A DNA stretch of 64,000 bases from Sphingopyxis microcysteis (lineage in GTDB: Bacteria; Pseudomonadota; Alphaproteobacteria; Sphingomonadales; Sphingomonadaceae), in assembly GCF_012274265.1 (NCBI RefSeq), contig NZ_JAANYY010000003.1:680975-744974 (forward strand), in the 5' to 3' direction. The notes beneath the pieces were generated by a model. That model was not told the DNA's origin. It searched no databases and saw nothing but the letters and a program-made list of their open reading frames with translations. Made by a program: the position numbers and the translations under genes. Shown in pieces: positions 35,123-43,262 of the stretch (positions are counted from its first letter, which is position 1; each line of letters opens with the position of its first letter).

Positions 35123-36721
35123 ATGGCCGAGACCGCCAGCGAAACCAACGCGGCCGCAGCGCCGGAATTTCAGGAACCGAAAGCCACCGGCTACAGCTGG
35201 TATGTGCTGTCGGTGCTGGTCGTCGTCTATATCCTCAACTTCATCGACCGGCAGATCCTGAGCATCCTTGCCGTCGACATCAAGGCCGACCTGGGGCTGA
35301 CCGACGCCGACATGGGCTTCCTCGGCGGCGCCGCCTTTGCGGTCTTTTACGCGCTGTTCGGGATTCCGCTCGGGCGGCTCGCCGACAATTGGAGCCGGGT
35401 GAAGCTGCTGTCGATCGGGCTCGCGCTTTGGTCGACGATGACCGCGCTGTCAGGCTTTGCCCGCGACCAGATCACGCTGACCTTTGCCCGCATGGGCGTC
35501 GGCGTCGGCGAAGCGACCGCGAGCCCCACCGCTTACTCGCTGATTTCGGACTATTTCCCCAAGAAACAGCGCGCCACCGCGCTCGCCATCTATTCGTCGG
35601 GGCTGTATATCGGCGGCGGCGTTTCGCTGTTCATCGGCGCGCTGATCGTCAAGGCATGGAACGATGCCTATCCGGGCGGCGGCCCGCTGGGCCTCGTCGG
35701 CTGGCAGGCGGCCTTCCTGGCGGTCGGCATCCCCGGGCTGCTCGTGGCGCTGTGGGTCGCGACCCTGCGCGAACCGGTGCGCGGCGCGATGGACGGGGTG
35801 GCAAGCCCCAGCTCGCCCGCGCCGTTCCGCCAATTTGCCCAGGACCTGTCGACGATCGTCCCGCCCTTCACGCTGATCGGGGCGTGGCAGCGCGGCCCCG
35901 CAGCGCTGGCGATCAACATCGGCTTTGCCGCCGCCATTGCGGCCTTTGCCTGGTGGATGATCGAATTGACCGGCAATTTGCCGCAATGGTCGGCCGTCGG
36001 CCTTGGCTATTATGCGGTCTTTTCCTGGGCCTGCACGCTCCGCGCGCGCGATAGCGCGACCTTCCGACTGATCTGGGGCACCCCGGCGTTCATTTGTACG
36101 ACGCTGGGTTACGGCATGGTCAGCCTCGCCGCCTATGCCCTCGCCTTCTGGTCGGCGCCCTACGCCGAGATCGTGCTGGGACTGCCCAAACAGGAACTGG
36201 CCTTCTGGCTGGGCGCCAATGGCGCGATCAGCGGTTTCGTCGGCGTTATCCTGGGCGGGCGGCTTGCCGACGCGCTGCGCGCGAAGAACCCGGCGGGGCG
36301 CATCCTGATGATCATCTTTGGCGTCGTCGCGCCGATCATCCCGATCTGGATCGGCTACACGACCGACAACAGCACGCTATTCTATGTGATGAACTTCCTG
36401 GCCGGGATGTTCGGCGCGACCGCGCTTGGTGCCGCGGCCGCGACGACGCAGGATCTGGTGCTGCCGCGGATGCGCGGAACGGCAACCGCCGCCTTCTTCC
36501 TTGGCACCACGCTGGTCGGGCTGTCGTTCGGCCCGTATATGGTCGGGCAGATTTCGGATCTGGCGGGGACGATCGTCGACGGCAAACCGGTCGGCGACCT
36601 GCGCACGGGGATTTTGTCGCTGATCGGGGTGGCACCGATCGCGCTGGTCCTGCTGCTCTATGCCTATCGCGCCGTTCCGCAGGCCGAAGCGACGATCGTC
36701 GAACGCGCCGCCGCGGGCTGA
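35123..36721 (+). CDS. MFS transporter, Spinster-like family
   Basis: 532 residues from the ATG at 35123. Family marks: helix 1 YSWYVLSVLVVVYILNFIDRQILSILAVDIKADLGLTDADMGFLGGAAFAVFYALFGIPLGRLADNWSRVKLLSIGLALWS (motif A GRLADNWSR), helix 4-5 ARMGVGVGEATASPTAYSLISDYFPKKQRATALAIYSSGLYIGGG. About 13-14 hydrophobic segments, with an inserted pair of helices near residues 255-310 that makes it longer than a standard 12-helix MFS. Such carriers are abundant in sphingomonads, often near catabolic genes, but nothing here indicates the substrate. Confidence 0.88.
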   Translation: MAETASETNAAAAPEFQEPKATGYSWYVLSVLVVVYILNFIDRQILSILAVDIKADLGLTDADMGFLGGAAFAVFYALFGIPLGRLADNWSRVKLLSIGLALWSTMTALSGFARDQITLTFARMGVGVGEATASPTAYSLISDYFPKKQRATALAIYSSGLYIGGGVSLFIGALIVKAWNDAYPGGGPLGLVGWQAAFLAVGIPGLLVALWVATLREPVRGAMDGVASPSSPAPFRQFAQDLSTIVPPFTLIGAWQRGPAALAINIGFAAAIAAFAWWMIELTGNLPQWSAVGLGYYAVFSWACTLRARDSATFRLIWGTPAFICTTLGYGMVSLAAYALAFWSAPYAEIVLGLPKQELAFWLGANGAISGFVGVILGGRLADALRAKNPAGRILMIIFGVVAPIIPIWIGYTTDNSTLFYVMNFLAGMFGATALGAAAATTQDLVLPRMRGTATAAFFLGTTLVGLSFGPYMVGQISDLAGTIVDGKPVGDLRTGILSLIGVAPIALVLLLYAYRAVPQAEATIVERAAAG

Positions 36722-36790
36722 TCCGCAAGCGGGGCGACATGCGTTTTCAGTGAAGGCCGGGATTTCATCGGGGCGTTCGGTTGCAAGGTC

Positions 36791-36817
36791 GAGATCCCGG
36801 CCTTCGCCGGGATGACG
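36791..36817. repeat. Single arm of the CGTCATCCCGGCGAAGGC repeat
   Basis: Identical over 27 bases to the right arm of the repeat at 3763-3840. The left arm is only partly kept (about 36752-36766), so this copy looks decayed or interrupted. Confidence 0.7.
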
Positions 36818-36866
36818 ATTCAAATCGGAGTGATCGCGCCCTTGAGTCTGTCCTGTTCAAATTGAT

Positions 36867-36935
36867 CCGTAGCCCTGAGACCGTCGAGGGGCGCCTATCG
36901 CCGAGAGGCGCCCTTCGACAGGCTCAGGGCTACGG
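36867..36935. repeat. Inverted repeat with CCGTAGCCCTGAG arms
   Basis: 30-base arms (36867-36896 and 36906-36935) are reverse complements with a few mismatches around a 9-base loop. Its right end plus flank (36925-36946) is identical to the first 22 bases of the window. Confidence 0.85.
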
Positions 36936-36962
36936 TGATATGATTCAGGCTGAGCAGGGACC

Positions 36963-37538
36963 CTAGTCCGCAGGCGTCGCCGTAATCACGCCGCAGGCGA
37001 TGCGGTCGCCGCTGTTGCCGCTGGGGTCGGTTTTCATATCGTCGGGACCGGCGTGGATCACAAACGCCGCGCCATCGGCGTCGAGCATGGCGCCGTCACC
37101 CGTCAGGCGGGTGCCGACCAGTTGCAGCGTCGCGCGGCCGATGGTGTCGGGTTCGACGACCAGATTGGGTAAATCGCCATGATGCGCGCCCATCGGGTTT
37201 TCGCGGCCATGCTGCGCACCGGTGGGGTTCCAGTGCGGACCGGCGGTGGTGAATTTGGGAGCGTCGCACAGCCCGGTGGCGTGGACGTGCATGCCATAGG
37301 TGCCCGCGCCAAAGCCGCGCGCGACGAGTTCGAGCCGCAGCCCGCTGCCATCCTTGAAGATGTCGACGCGCCCGCGGTCGGCGCCGCGCGCGTCGACCAG
37401 ATTGGCATAGGCGTCGGGGACGGGCAGCTTGGACGTCGGCGCCTTGCCCATATTGGCGCAGCCAGCGAGCGCGAGCGCGCCGAAGAGGGCGAGGCCCGCG
37501 GTCATGGCCGGTTTATGGTACGAACCCGTCGTCATCAT
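36963..37538 (-). CDS. sodC: Cu/Zn superoxide dismutase, lipoprotein form
   Basis: 191 residues. A lipoprotein signal ending LALAGC (Cys near 26) predicts a membrane-anchored periplasmic enzyme. Copper/zinc ligands are visible in GMHVHATGLCDAPKFTTAGPHWNPTGAQHG and NPMGAHHGDLPN, with the late VIHAGPDDMKTDPSGNSGDRIACGVI carrying the copper His, the electrostatic-loop Arg-like element and the disulfide Cys. The MMTTGSYHK start (37538) follows AGGGAG at five bases; the longer frame runs through the upstream inverted repeat. It removes superoxide at the envelope. Confidence 0.93.
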   Translation of the reverse strand: MMTTGSYHKPAMTAGLALFGALALAGCANMGKAPTSKLPVPDAYANLVDARGADRGRVDIFKDGSGLRLELVARGFGAGTYGMHVHATGLCDAPKFTTAGPHWNPTGAQHGRENPMGAHHGDLPNLVVEPDTIGRATLQLVGTRLTGDGAMLDADGAAFVIHAGPDDMKTDPSGNSGDRIACGVITATPAD

Positions 37539-37914
37539 GCTGCTCCCTGTCATCAACATCGGAATCAAAACGTCCGGTCGGCGCGTTTCGATCCCCTCGC
37601 CGCGACGATGGCGCGTTTTGGCGCAAGTTCCAAGGGGATAGTCGGTTTGGGGTGGGGGCGGGCGTTGCTGATCCTCCCCGGAACGGGGAGGGGGACCAGC
37701 GAAGCTGGTGGAGGGGTACCATCGGTTTGCCTTGCCGCCGAAGTCGTGATCCATTGCGACGTTCCCCGAACGCTTGGCTCTTCCAGCCCGGCGCTGCGGT
37801 AACCTCCTGTGCCCCTCCACCACCCTTCGGGTGGTCCCCCTCCCCCGGTGGGGGAGGATCGGTTGCGTCCGCAAGCGATCGAACCTCGCCATTCATCCTC
37901 GCCTGCCCCAAAAA
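37539..37914. other. Intergenic region occupied by a long inverted repeat, no gene
   Basis: About 375 bases between the exbD operon terminator and sodC. Most of it is the repeat at 37670-37860. Open frames here (both strands) read through repeat arms and have no family resemblance. The sodC promoter should lie between about 37540 and 37670. Confidence 0.55.
37670..37860. repeat. Long inverted repeat with GATCCTCCCC arms and 95-base loop
   Basis: Arms of 47-49 bases (37670-37716 and 37812-37860) pair as reverse complements with scattered mismatches. Each arm itself contains smaller hairpins (ACCAGCGAAGCTGGT on the left, ACCACCCTTCGGGTGGT on the right). The loop of about 95 bases has no open frame of note. 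The architecture resembles a small non-autonomous element or REP/BIME-type unit. Confidence 0.8.
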
Positions 37915-37943
37915 GAAAAGGGCCGCGAATTGCTTCGCGGCCC
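37911..37943 (-). terminator. Rho-independent terminator of the tonB-exbB-exbD-exbD unit
   Basis: Stem GGGCCGCGAA / TTCGCGGCCC (37920-37929 and 37934-37943) with a 4-base loop. On the minus strand the stem is followed by CTTTTCTTTT. It lies 33 bases past the stop of the last exbD. Confidence 0.85.
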
Positions 37944-37975
37944 CATCTGTTTTGCCGAACGGCGCTGATCAAAGA

Positions 37976-38401
37976 TCAGAAGACGCGGGCATATTGTTCG
38001 TTGCCGACGAAGCCCAGCTTGCCGACGCCGCTGCGCTTGATCACCGCCATCACATTGTCGACGACGATATAGCGCGAGAAGGGGTCGGGCTGGACCTGCA
38101 GTTCGGGCTCGACCGGCAGCGCCTTGGTCTGTTCCAGATACTGCGCCAGCTGCGCCAGGTCGACCGGCGTCCCGTTCCAGGTGATCGTCCCGGCGGGGTC
38201 GATCATCACCTTGTTCTTTTCCGGGTCGACATTGCTTTCGGCATCGGTCGGCACCGGCAGATCGATCTTCACCGCGTGGGTCTGGACCGGGATGGTAATG
38301 ATGAACATGATGAGAAGCACGAGCATGACGTCGATCAGCGGCGTCGTGTTCATGTCCATCATCGGTTCATTGTCGTCGCGCTCTCCAACTGCCATGGACA
38401 T
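37976..38401 (-). CDS. exbD: ExbD/TolR-family protein, second copy
   Basis: 141 residues. One N-terminal membrane helix (about 20-42, NTTPLIDVMLVLLIMFIITIPV) carries the essential proton-relay Asp in TPLIDVML. The periplasmic domain follows (HAVKIDLPVPTDAE ... VQPDPFSRYIVVDNVMAVIKRSGVGKLGFVGNEQ). It works with ExbB as the stator that energises TonB using the proton motive force. It directly follows another exbD, and both are complete, so they may form mixed assemblies. Last gene of the unit. Confidence 0.93.
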   Translation of the reverse strand: MSMAVGERDDNEPMMDMNTTPLIDVMLVLLIMFIITIPVQTHAVKIDLPVPTDAESNVDPEKNKVMIDPAGTITWNGTPVDLAQLAQYLEQTKALPVEPELQVQPDPFSRYIVVDNVMAVIKRSGVGKLGFVGNEQYARVF

Positions 38402-38436
38402 GCGATTATTCCTTCATTCCTAAACGTCGGGCGCCG

Positions 38437-38958
38437 TTACAGGCGGCCAACGGTACCCGAACCAGCAGCCGGTTCGGAAATGAACCCGATCTTCTGGAAG
38501 CCGGCATATTGCATCGTGTAGATCACCCCGCCGATGCACTGATACGGCGTGTTGACGTCGCCGCGGATGTGCACTTCGGGGAAGTTTTCTTCGGTGATGT
38601 TCTGCGGGCCGCCGATATCCTCGAGCAGCTGTTCGAGTTTCGCCTGGCCGCGTTCCAGCAATTGCTTCGAATCGACCGGAGCCTGGCCCCAGTAAACTTC
38701 GCAAGCGGTGCTTTCCGGATTGGGCAGGCCGTCGCCGTCGGTGTCCGCCGAACGGATCGACAGCAGCACGTTTTCGGGTTTCGTTGTCGTCACTTCGAAC
38801 GCCACGTCGGGCAGTTCGAGGTTCACCGTCTCCAGCACCACGGGAACCGTGATGAGGAAGATGATGAGCAACACCAGCATGATATCCACCAGCGGCGTCG
38901 TGTTGATTTCGGACATCGGGGCGTCTTCGCCGCCCTTGTCGCCTACACTCATCGACAT
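38437..38958 (-). CDS. exbD: ExbD/TolR-family protein, first copy
   Basis: 173 residues, longer than the second copy because of an inserted periplasmic segment (about 75-120, SIRSADTDGDGLPNPESTACEVYWGQAPVDSKQLLERGQAKLEQLLEDIGGPQNI) that includes a calcium-loop-like DTDGDGLPN and a Cys. The membrane helix has NTTPLVDIMLVLLIIFLITVPV with the key Asp. The C-terminal part HIRGDVNTPYQCIGGVIYTMQYAGFQKIGFI contains a second Cys, so a disulfide is possible. Located between exbB and the shorter exbD. Confidence 0.92.
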   Translation of the reverse strand: MSMSVGDKGGEDAPMSEINTTPLVDIMLVLLIIFLITVPVVLETVNLELPDVAFEVTTTKPENVLLSIRSADTDGDGLPNPESTACEVYWGQAPVDSKQLLERGQAKLEQLLEDIGGPQNITEENFPEVHIRGDVNTPYQCIGGVIYTMQYAGFQKIGFISEPAAGSGTVGRL

Positions 38959-39082
38959 AGGATCAGTATCCTGTCACAAAATTTCTGTCACGGACATCGG
39001 GTCGGTGCGCCACCGGCGTATCGCCCTGTCCAGCGGACCCCGCCTGCCACGATTGCGGCAGGCAGGGATCCCTTCGGCCCGA

Positions 39083-39895
39083 TCAGGCCTTCTTCGGGGC
39101 CGCAGCCGGAGCAGCAGCCTTCGGTGCCGGGCCGGTCACGACCGGCTTGACCTGGCCGTTCGACATGATCGAACCGAGCACGTCGTTCGAGAAGGTCGAC
39201 AGACGGCGCGCGATCGCCTTGTTACGGCTCTGCAGCCAGTTGAACGCGAGCACCGCGGGAACCGCCACGATCAGACCGATCGCGGTCATGATCAGCGCTT
39301 CACCGACCGGACCGGCCACGGTGTCGATCGACGCCTGACCCGACGCACCGATCTTCACCAGCGCGCGCAGAATGCCGATAACGGTACCGAACAGACCGAC
39401 GAACGGTGCGGTCGAACCCACGGTCGCGAGGAAGGCGAGGCCGCTGTTCAGCTTCGAGTTGATGTGGTTCTGCGAACGCTCGAGCGTGCCGTGCATCCAG
39501 TCGTGCGCTTCGACGGGGTCGGTCAGCTTGTTATGCTCTTCGTTGGCGCGCAGGCCGTCTTCGACGACCTGACGATAGGCGCTGTTCTTTTCGAGCTTCG
39601 CCGCACCATCGGCCAGCGTCGGCGCGCGCCAGAAATTGGCGTCGACCGCCTTGCCCTGGCTCATCACCTTATTCTGTTCGAACAGCTTGGTGAACAGGAT
39701 GTAGAGCGTGCCGACGAACATGATCAGCAGCACCAGGAAGGTGACCTGCGACACGATGCCGCCCTCGCACAGCGCGGGGATCATACCATAGGGGCTGGCG
39801 CCCTCTTCCTTGACGCACATCGAAGCGGGCATCAGGCTGAGCCCTGCATCATGTGCCGGCGCCGCAGCAGCGGCATTTGCGATCAGATTAAACAT
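39083..39895 (-). CDS. exbB: ExbB/TolQ-family proton channel protein
   Basis: 270 residues with three membrane helices (about 45-70 IVSQVTFLVLLIMFVGTLYILF, and two near 165-225). MotA/TolQ/ExbB core: LNSGLAFLATVGSTAPFVGLFGTVIGILRALVKIGASGQASIDTVAGPVGEALIMTAIGLIVAVPAVLAFNWLQSRNKAI, with the conserved Thr/Pro residues lining the ExbD pore. The Ala/Lys-rich C-terminus is low complexity. The start is 60 bases from the end of tonB, and the unit reads tonB-exbB-exbD-exbD. Confidence 0.94.
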   Translation of the reverse strand: MFNLIANAAAAAPAHDAGLSLMPASMCVKEEGASPYGMIPALCEGGIVSQVTFLVLLIMFVGTLYILFTKLFEQNKVMSQGKAVDANFWRAPTLADGAAKLEKNSAYRQVVEDGLRANEEHNKLTDPVEAHDWMHGTLERSQNHINSKLNSGLAFLATVGSTAPFVGLFGTVIGILRALVKIGASGQASIDTVAGPVGEALIMTAIGLIVAVPAVLAFNWLQSRNKAIARRLSTFSNDVLGSIMSNGQVKPVVTGPAPKAAAPAAAPKKA

Positions 39896-39955
39896 GTTGG
39901 ATATTCCCTCTCAAGAAATTCTGGTAAATTCGAAGTCAGACGACCGCGCGCTGGA

Positions 39956-40612
39956 TCAGCGCGGGATCTGCCACCGGATACGATTGCTGTAAGTTCCGCC
40001 CGTGGGGTTGCCCGCCCGGTCCTTGCCCGGGTTGAAGCGGCCACGACGCTGGATGAGCTTGCACGTTTCCGCGTCAAGATCGGCATGACCGCTCGACGAC
40101 GTCACGTCGCACGACGTGATCTTGCCATCGACGCCATAGGTGACGCGGAACCCGGTCGTGCCTTCGCGTTCTTCACGCATGGCGCGCGCCGGATAGTCGT
40201 CGTTCGTCGCCCAGCGACCGGGGTTGCCACGCGGCGTACCCGCCTGGCTGAGGTCGGGTGCGGGCGGCGGCGCGGGCGGCGCAGGCGGCGTATAGACCGG
40301 CGGCGGCGGCGTCGGCGGCGCTTTGGGCACCGACTGGACCGTATTGGTCGTGACCGGCGGCGGGATCGGCGACGGGGGCGTCACGACCGGCGGCGGCGGC
40401 GGCAGCTTGTTGTCCGGCGGCGGCGGCGGCGGCGGCTCTTCCGGCGGCGGCGGCTCTTCCACGTCCACCACGTCCAATTTTTCGGCGAGTTTCTTGACGA
40501 TGCTGATATTCAGGCCGTTGACCAGGCCATAGCCCAGAACCGCCGTAAGCAGACCAACCAAGACAATCGCCACTACCCTGTTTTTAGGGTCGACATTATC
40601 ACCATAAGCCAT
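39956..40612 (-). CDS. tonB: TonB energy-transducing protein
   Basis: 218 residues. One membrane helix near the N-terminus (about 11-32, NRVVAIVLVGLLTAVLGYGLVNGLN) is followed by a Pro-rich periplasmic spacer with EPPPPEEPPPPPPPDNKLPPPPP (about 50-125), and the C-terminal TonB domain (about 135-218: GRWATNDDYPARAMREEREGTTGFRVTYGVDGKITSCDVTSSSGHADLDAETCKLIQRRGRFNPGKD). The YP and SSGHxxLD features are typical. It transduces proton motive force to TonB-dependent receptors, of which sphingomonads have many. First gene of the unit. Confidence 0.94.
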   Translation of the reverse strand: MAYGDNVDPKNRVVAIVLVGLLTAVLGYGLVNGLNISIVKKLAEKLDVVDVEEPPPPEEPPPPPPPDNKLPPPPPVVTPPSPIPPPVTTNTVQSVPKAPPTPPPPVYTPPAPPAPPPAPDLSQAGTPRGNPGRWATNDDYPARAMREEREGTTGFRVTYGVDGKITSCDVTSSSGHADLDAETCKLIQRRGRFNPGKDRAGNPTGGTYSNRIRWQIPR

Positions 40613-40889
40613 TCAGGGACGACGCTCCTTGCTAGATCATCCTGACACCAATTCCCACCCGACGGGTCCCGTTGCCAAATGCTCGGATGATTCCGATGCG
40701 TTCCACAGACCCGGCGGAGCTACGTTCGGTTTATTATGTTCTGACCGGACGCTTCGTCGCCCGTCCTATCGCGGTGGCGCCGAGTTCGCAAACCCTTTAT
40801 CAGCGGTTAATGTGGCTTGTCCCATGATGGGGACTGATACGGCGCCACCGGTGTCATATTTGACCGAAAGCAACGGAAAGTAATCGACC
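40613..40889. other. Intergenic region between divergent tonB and a hypothetical gene
   Basis: 277 bases with no gene; promoters of tonB and of the gene at 40890 should lie here. A small GTCCC/GGGAC hairpin is visible near 40819-40830. I looked for a Fur-type AT-rich 19-base dyad and did not find a convincing one. Confidence 0.45.
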
Positions 40890-41771
40890 ATGCGCGTGTA
40901 CCGATCGGCTATGATCGCCGGACTTCTTGCCCTGACCCCCGGATTCGCTGGCGTTTCCGCGATGCAGCCGACGCCGCCGACCGCCGCGGCGAGCCCGTAC
41001 AGCTATGCCGACATCGCCGATCTGGCGACCGCGGCGCCGATCGCGCTGCACGCGCGCATCCACAGCGCGGTGGCGCTGAAAGCCGCGCAGGCGCCGGGTG
41101 TCGGCGCGGGGCAAAGCCGATTCTATGTCGAGGCCGATGTGGTCAGCCTGATTCGCGGCGCGGGTCCGCTGGCATCGCGCATTTCCTATCTGGTCGACCT
41201 GCCGCTGGACGCCAAGGGCAAGCCGCAGAAGCTGAAAAAGAAGGCGCCGGTCCTGCTCTTTGCCCGCCCTGTCGCGGGCGCCGCGGCAGGCAGCAACAGC
41301 ACCAGCAGCGTCCGGCTGGTCGCCCCCGATGCGCAATTGCCATGGGATGCGGCGACCGAGGCGCAATTGCGCGCTGTGCTGACCGAACTGGTCAAACCCG
41401 GCGCGCCGCCGGCGATCACCGGCATTGCCAATGGCTTTCACGTCCCCGGCACCCTGCCCGGCGAGGGCGAGACGCAATTGTTCCTCAACACCAGCACCGG
41501 CGAGCCGGTGTCGCTGACCATATTGACCGCCGCCGACGGGTCGCGGCGCTGGGCGGCGGCGTTCGGCGAGATCGTCGATGGGTCGGCGGCGGTGCCGGCG
41601 CGCGGGACGCTGGCCTGGTACCGACTCGCCTGCGGGCTGCCGCGGCAATTGCCGCTGAACAAGCTGGCGGGCACCGCGCCCGAGGATCGCCGCAAGGCCG
41701 CGTCGGACTATGGCATCGTGCTCGGCGCGCTCGGCCAATGTACGCGGACGCGCAAACCGCCGGTGGGGTGA
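40890..41771 (+). CDS. Secreted protein of unknown function
   Basis: 293 residues with a Sec signal peptide (MRVYRSAMIAGLLALTPGFAGVSA). The mature protein is Ala/Pro-rich with two Cys near the C-terminus (RLACGLPRQLP and ALGQCTRTRKPP) that could form a disulfide. Sequences such as YSYADIADLATAAPIALHARIHSAVAL and DVVSLIRGAGPLASRISYLVDLPLDAKGKPQKLKKKAPVLLFAR look like a conserved globular domain, but I do not recognise the family. Periplasmic location is expected. GGAAAG precedes the ATG. Confidence 0.78.
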   Translation: MRVYRSAMIAGLLALTPGFAGVSAMQPTPPTAAASPYSYADIADLATAAPIALHARIHSAVALKAAQAPGVGAGQSRFYVEADVVSLIRGAGPLASRISYLVDLPLDAKGKPQKLKKKAPVLLFARPVAGAAAGSNSTSSVRLVAPDAQLPWDAATEAQLRAVLTELVKPGAPPAITGIANGFHVPGTLPGEGETQLFLNTSTGEPVSLTILTAADGSRRWAAAFGEIVDGSAAVPARGTLAWYRLACGLPRQLPLNKLAGTAPEDRRKAASDYGIVLGALGQCTRTRKPPVG

Positions 41772-41883
41772 TAAAGGCCAGCTTGGGCGCCGCCTAGCTG
41801 CGCCGGGGTTGTTTCGATGGCAAAAGCCGATAGGGCGCTCGCAACGGCGGGGCGCGGCTCCGCATTGAAATACGGAGTCCAGC

Positions 41884-43203
41884 ATGTCGCCCCATCCCGC
41901 CCCGACCGCTCCCCGTCCGCCGCTGCGCGTCGCGCTCGCCGGAATCGGGGTGGTCGGCGGCGGGGTCGTGCGCCTGCTCGAAACGAACCGCGACCTGATC
42001 GCCCGCCGCGCCGGGCGCGCGATCGAGATCGTCGCGGTGTCGGCGCGCGACCGCCACAAGGACCGCGGCATCGACCTTTCGCGCTATCGCTGGGAAGATG
42101 ACATGGACGCGCTGGTCGCCGCCGACGATGTCGATGTCGTCGTCGAGATGATCGGCGGCGCCGACGGATCGGCGCTCACCCTTGCCCGCCACACGCTGGG
42201 CGCGGGCAAGGCGCTGGTCACCGCGAACAAGGCGATGATCGCGCATCATGGCCTCGACCTCGCGCGAATCGCCGAGGAGCGCGACACGCCGCTGAAATAT
42301 GAAGCCGCGGTGGCGGGCGGCATTCCGGTGATCAAGGCGATCCGCGAAGGCGCGTCGGCGAACGAAATCGCGCGCGTCTATGGCATCCTCAACGGCACCT
42401 GCAATTATATCCTGACGCAAATGGAGCGGAACGGCGCGAGCTTTGCCGATGCCCTCGCCGCCGCGCAGGCCGAAGGCTATGCCGAGGCCGACCCGACGTT
42501 CGACGTCGACGGCATCGACGCCGCGCACAAGCTGTCGATCCTGGCGGCGCTGTGCTTCGGCACCCGGCTCGACATCGCGGCGGTGGCCGCCGACGGCATC
42601 CGCGGGCTCATCGCCGCCGATATTCGCGAGGCCGAAGCGCTCGGCCACCGCGTCCGCCTGATCGGCATGGCCGAACGCAGCGAAGGCGGGCTCTATCAGC
42701 ATGTCCAGCCGTGCCTGGTCCCCGCCGATCACCCGCTGGCCTATGTCCCCGGCGCACTCAACGCCGTGGTCGCCGAGGGCAATTTTGTCGGGCGGCTGTT
42801 CTTTGAGGGCGCGGGCGCCGGGGCGGGGCCGACCGCGTCGGCGATCGTCGCCGACATCATCGACATCGCGCGCGACGAATATGGCCCCGCCTTTGCCATG
42901 CCCGTCGATTCGCTCGACGCGGCGCCGGTCGCCGATGCCGGCGCGCGGGTCGGCAAACATTATGTCCGCCTGATCGTCGAGGACCGCATCGGCGTGCTCG
43001 CCGAAATCGCCACGGCGATGCGCGATGCCGGGGTCTCGATCGAAAGCTTTATCCAGCGCGGCACCGATGAAGAGGACGGCGTCGTCATCGTGCTGGTCAC
43101 CCATGAAGGACCGGCAAGCGCGATCCACGCGGCGCTCGCGATCCTCGCGGGGTCGGACCATGTCGTCGGAACGCCGATGCTGATGCCGATCCTGGCGCTG
43201 TAA
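41884..43203 (+). CDS. hom: Homoserine dehydrogenase
   Basis: Reduces aspartate semialdehyde to homoserine on the way to threonine and methionine. 439 residues: the NAD(P) fold (VALAGIGVVGGGVVRLLE near residue 16), catalytic domain with TANKAMIAHHG, KYEAAVAGGIPVIKAIREG, GILNGTCNYILTQME and EADPTFDVDGIDAAHKLSILAALCFG (catalytic Asp/Lys), and a C-terminal ACT domain (about 358-439, HYVRLIVEDRIGVLAEIATAMRDAGVSIESFIQRG) for feedback by threonine. No aspartokinase is fused. ACGGAGTCCAGC provides the ribosome-binding site. Probably cotranscribed with the membrane protein downstream. Confidence 0.96.
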   Translation: MSPHPAPTAPRPPLRVALAGIGVVGGGVVRLLETNRDLIARRAGRAIEIVAVSARDRHKDRGIDLSRYRWEDDMDALVAADDVDVVVEMIGGADGSALTLARHTLGAGKALVTANKAMIAHHGLDLARIAEERDTPLKYEAAVAGGIPVIKAIREGASANEIARVYGILNGTCNYILTQMERNGASFADALAAAQAEGYAEADPTFDVDGIDAAHKLSILAALCFGTRLDIAAVAADGIRGLIAADIREAEALGHRVRLIGMAERSEGGLYQHVQPCLVPADHPLAYVPGALNAVVAEGNFVGRLFFEGAGAGAGPTASAIVADIIDIARDEYGPAFAMPVDSLDAAPVADAGARVGKHYVRLIVEDRIGVLAEIATAMRDAGVSIESFIQRGTDEEDGVVIVLVTHEGPASAIHAALAILAGSDHVVGTPMLMPILAL

Positions 43204-43262
43204 CCCGGCTTGAAATCGCCGCGCGCGCTGTTACCCCGGTGGCGGGGAGCAGGGGGGCAATT

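Noticed and set aside
40613..40889. Fur box upstream of tonB
   Set aside because: No 19-base AT-rich dyad close to the consensus could be found by eye.
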